This document shows positions 29,268 through 31,149 of a DNA stretch of 31,149 bases, piece after piece. The stretch comes from an uncultured Methanobrevibacter sp. Lineage in GTDB: Archaea > Methanobacteriota > Methanobacteria > Methanobacteriales > Methanobacteriaceae. The DNA lies in NCBI GenBank assembly GCA_900319985.1, contig ONQL01000032.1:1-31149 (forward strand). The letters are read 5' to 3'. The notes below the pieces were generated by a model, which did not search any database, had not been told where the DNA came from, and saw only the letters and a program-made list of their open reading frames with translations. The translations under genes were made by a program, and so were the position numbers. Each line of letters opens with the position of its first letter. Position 1 is the stretch's first letter.

Positions 29268-30505
29268 CTTTCGAATTTTTCTAATGTTTTAAGTGATTTT
29301 GTTGCGTCAACACCGATTTTGGTAGTTGTTCCATCACTTTCAGCCACAGGATCTAAAGAGGAACCACGAACATTCGGAACAATCATGATGTCACGGTCAC
29401 CTTTAACACGTGTAGCTATTGCATATTCAACATCTTCTGCATCAAATATGTTCACGTCTGTATCCACTGCAACACAATGTTTCAGGGAAGGGTGTGCAGA
29501 TAATGCAGCCATAATGGCGTTTTTACCGTCACCTTCAGTCTGCTTGTTTATGGATACTACAGCATGCAACCAGCAGCAGCCGCCTTCAGTCAAAACAACA
29601 TTTTCAACTGTTGGAACAGCATTTTTAACTGCCTTATATATCCTTGGCTCTTGTGGAAGGCCTTGCAACAATTTATGCTCAAATCCGGCAGGAACAATTG
29701 CATGATAGCAAGGATTGTCCTTTTTGATATGCATCTTTTCTAAGTTGATGATTGGCTGGTCACGGATAATGTCGTAAGTGTCAGTCAAGTCTACAAATGG
29801 GCCTTCAGCAACAGTTTCAGTGACTGATATTTTACCCTCTAAAATGATGTCGGCTTGAGGAACTTCCAGGTCTCCGCATTTGATTAATTCAAGTTCTCCA
29901 TCCTTAAATGCATTGGCAACTTCCATTTCGTTATAGTCAATTGGTATTGATGTGGTACTTGCAAGCAATATTGCAGGATCCATTCCAATTGCTATTGCAA
30001 TGTCCAAATCTTTTCCGGCTTCCTGAGCATTCTGGAAATAAGTGTAAAGGTTTCTAGGCACGATTCTGATAACAAGTCTTTTGTTGTCAAGCACCATCAT
30101 CCTGTGAATGGATGCATTTTGAATGCCTGTTTTTGGGTCACGTGCAAATACAACGCCTGCGGTAATGTAGGCTCCACCGTCACGTTTGTAATGAGTTAAA
30201 ATAGGAATTTTATCCAAATCAACTTCTAAATTATCATATTCTGAGAAATCTGTAAATTTATCCACTTTAAGCGGTTTTTCCATAGCGTCAATAATCTTTT
30301 CAGTAATTTCAGACACTTCACAGTTGATTGATTTGGCTATTTTTTCACGAGTGTTGCAGATTCCGGTCACAACTGGCAAATCATATCCTTTGACGTTTTT
30401 TACAATTACTGTGTCTTTAGGATATTTTCTTAATACTTTTGAGATTTCATACTCTGAAGAAAGCTCATCTGTAATTTCTATGATGTTTTCATCGTTAATA
30501 TTCAT
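29249..30505 (-). CDS. UbiD-family decarboxylase (probable anhydromevalonate phosphate decarboxylase)
   Basis: UbiD enzymes decarboxylate unsaturated acids using prenylated FMN. The 418-residue protein shows the family core: PILTHYKRDGGAYITAGVVF, FARDPKTGIQNASIHRMM, IAIGMDPAILLASTTSIPID, LEVPQADIILEG and AEGPFVDLTDTYD. In most archaea one UbiD homologue removes CO2 from trans-anhydromevalonate 5-phosphate in the modified mevalonate pathway; this single-copy-looking gene in a methanogen is a good candidate, but aromatic acid or menaquinone-type decarboxylation cannot be excluded by sequence alone. The start has AGTGAT upstream and lies seven bases after the purE stop, so they are probably cotranscribed. 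Confidence 0.85.
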   Translation of the reverse strand: MNINDENIIEITDELSSEYEISKVLRKYPKDTVIVKNVKGYDLPVVTGICNTREKIAKSINCEVSEITEKIIDAMEKPLKVDKFTDFSEYDNLEVDLDKIPILTHYKRDGGAYITAGVVFARDPKTGIQNASIHRMMVLDNKRLVIRIVPRNLYTYFQNAQEAGKDLDIAIAIGMDPAILLASTTSIPIDYNEMEVANAFKDGELELIKCGDLEVPQADIILEGKISVTETVAEGPFVDLTDTYDIIRDQPIINLEKMHIKKDNPCYHAIVPAGFEHKLLQGLPQEPRIYKAVKNAVPTVENVVLTEGGCCWLHAVVSINKQTEGDGKNAIMAALSAHPSLKHCVAVDTDVNIFDAEDVEYAIATRVKGDRDIMIVPNVRGSSLDPVAESDGTTTKIGVDATKSLKTLEKFERVSFGE

Positions 30506-30512
30506 GTTATCA

Positions 30513-31149
30513 CTATAAGTTAATTTTTTTGTCTTTCAATTTTTCAAGAACTTGAACTATTTCTGGATTGTCAATGGAAAGGATTTCACCGGCAAGTACA
30601 GCTGCATTTTTACCGTTATTTATACCAACTGTTGCAACAGGAACTCCTGGAGGCATACTGACGGTTGTAAGCATATAATTATCACCATTTTCATTGGTAC
30701 ATGGAACTCCGATAACAGGTTTTTCTGTTAGGCCGACAATTCCACCGGTTACTTGTGAAGTGTTGGAACTTATTCCAATGAAAATTTTGGCATTTTTCAT
30801 GCATTTGACATAGTTGGTAAATTTTTTAGTGGATCTGATTGGACAGACAACTTTAGTATCATGTGTTATTTTAAGCCTATCTAAAATTACAGAGACTTTT
30901 TTAGCTGTTCCCACATCAGTTTGTCTTCCAACAATAATTACTACTTCTGCATCCTTGTTTTTACAGTTGATTATTGCATCCTCATCGACTTTAACCTTAT
31001 TTATTTCGAGATTTTTAACTCTTAAAAATTCATTGTCAATGAACGGCCTGTCAATCTTTTGAATGATATCCTCATTGCTTTGCTTAACCTTTTCGGCATA
31101 TTCCTTTCTTAGCTTAATTACTTTTTGACGTACCTCTTCATCGTGAAGT
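30513..31149 (-). CDS. purE: tandem PurE, C-terminal part (5' end beyond the window)
   Basis: The frame is open to the right edge, so at least 211 codons are visible and the start is missing. The visible part begins with LHDEEVRQKVIKLRKEYAEK, typical of the last helix of a PurE domain, and continues into a second PurE-like domain: EVVIIVGRQTDVGTAKKV, KIFIGISSNTSQVTGGIVGL, EKPVIGVPCTNENGDNYM and SMPPGVPVATVGINNGKNAA. PurE carboxylates aminoimidazole ribotide in purine synthesis. In this second domain the usual GSDSD and SAHR substrate motifs are altered (GRQTD, CPIRS), so it is probably a structural or regulatory copy, with catalysis in the unseen first domain. ubiD follows seven bases downstream. 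Confidence 0.85.
   Translation of the reverse strand, partial: LHDEEVRQKVIKLRKEYAEKVKQSNEDIIQKIDRPFIDNEFLRVKNLEINKVKVDEDAIINCKNKDAEVVIIVGRQTDVGTAKKVSVILDRLKITHDTKVVCPIRSTKKFTNYVKCMKNAKIFIGISSNTSQVTGGIVGLTEKPVIGVPCTNENGDNYMLTTVSMPPGVPVATVGINNGKNAAVLAGEILSIDNPEIVQVLEKLKDKKINL

Noticed and set aside
1..31149. tRNA, rRNA, CRISPR array, insertion sequence or prophage
   Set aside because: No cloverleaf with a CCA-adjacent acceptor, no regularly spaced direct repeats with spacers, and no transposase or phage genes are seen.

Overview
The window is AT-rich archaeal DNA from a methanogen, most likely Methanobrevibacter or a close member of the Methanobacteriales. Signs of this are an HMf-type histone, Orc1/Cdc6 beside an origin with mini-ORB repeats, the small subunit of DNA polymerase D, CTP-dependent riboflavin kinase, a thiol:fumarate reductase flavoprotein, cobalamin and tetrapyrrole-chelatase genes, a UPF0147 protein, TATA-box promoters and GGAGGTGAT-type ribosome binding sites. 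I see no rRNA, tRNA, CRISPR array, transposase or prophage.

Layout. 1-400: edge of a HAD-like phosphatase gene and a 50-residue membrane peptide. 566-1936: gatA. 2152-3110: a Panacea-type toxin-antitoxin pair in an otherwise gene-poor stretch of repeats. 3111-3834: a long AT-rich gap ending in a leader that can fold over the ribosome binding site of the next gene. 3835-5735: a two-gene unit, a CobB/CobQ-like amidotransferase with swapped domain order plus a small unknown protein. 5741-7029: ribB under an FMN riboswitch, and ribK. 7251-8894: tfrA. 8913-10154: dadD with a damaged 3' end. 10195-10401: histone. 10644-12459: hisG and pyrB. 12452-14239: orc1/cdc6 and oriC. 14255-16849: DUF2299, cbiB, cbiG. 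16866-19782: UPF0147, a leaderless ribbon-helix-helix gene, an aldolase and DP1. 19941-23568: a four-gene run (secreted Ser/Gly-rich protein, cbiH fused to a Cys-rich domain, PhoU/TrkA-C protein, MgtE-like transporter). 23565-25365: two pilin-like genes. 25538-27372: a DUF35 protein, a frameshifted two-domain CbiX chelatase and a short CfbA/CbiX with a His-rich loop. 27436-29218: thiL and an AmmeMemoRadiSam radical SAM enzyme. 29249-31149: a UbiD-family decarboxylase and the 3' part of a tandem purE.

How the genes connect. Flavin supply (ribB, ribK) sits next to the flavoenzyme TfrA, and the UbiD protein would need prenylated FMN. Tetrapyrrole metal chemistry recurs: two chelatases, cbiB, cbiG, cbiH and perhaps the permuted amidotransferase. 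DUF35 and UbiD proteins both have archaeal mevalonate-pathway relatives. The replication genes (orc1, DP1) and the histone lie around oriC.

The most notable observations are a complete FMN riboswitch in an archaeal genome, a 17-bp leader hairpin that masks a ribosome binding site, inverted repeats over stop codons at all seven tightly convergent gene pairs, two deletion-like frameshifts in otherwise intact enzymes, and a stem-loop in the histone mRNA leader.
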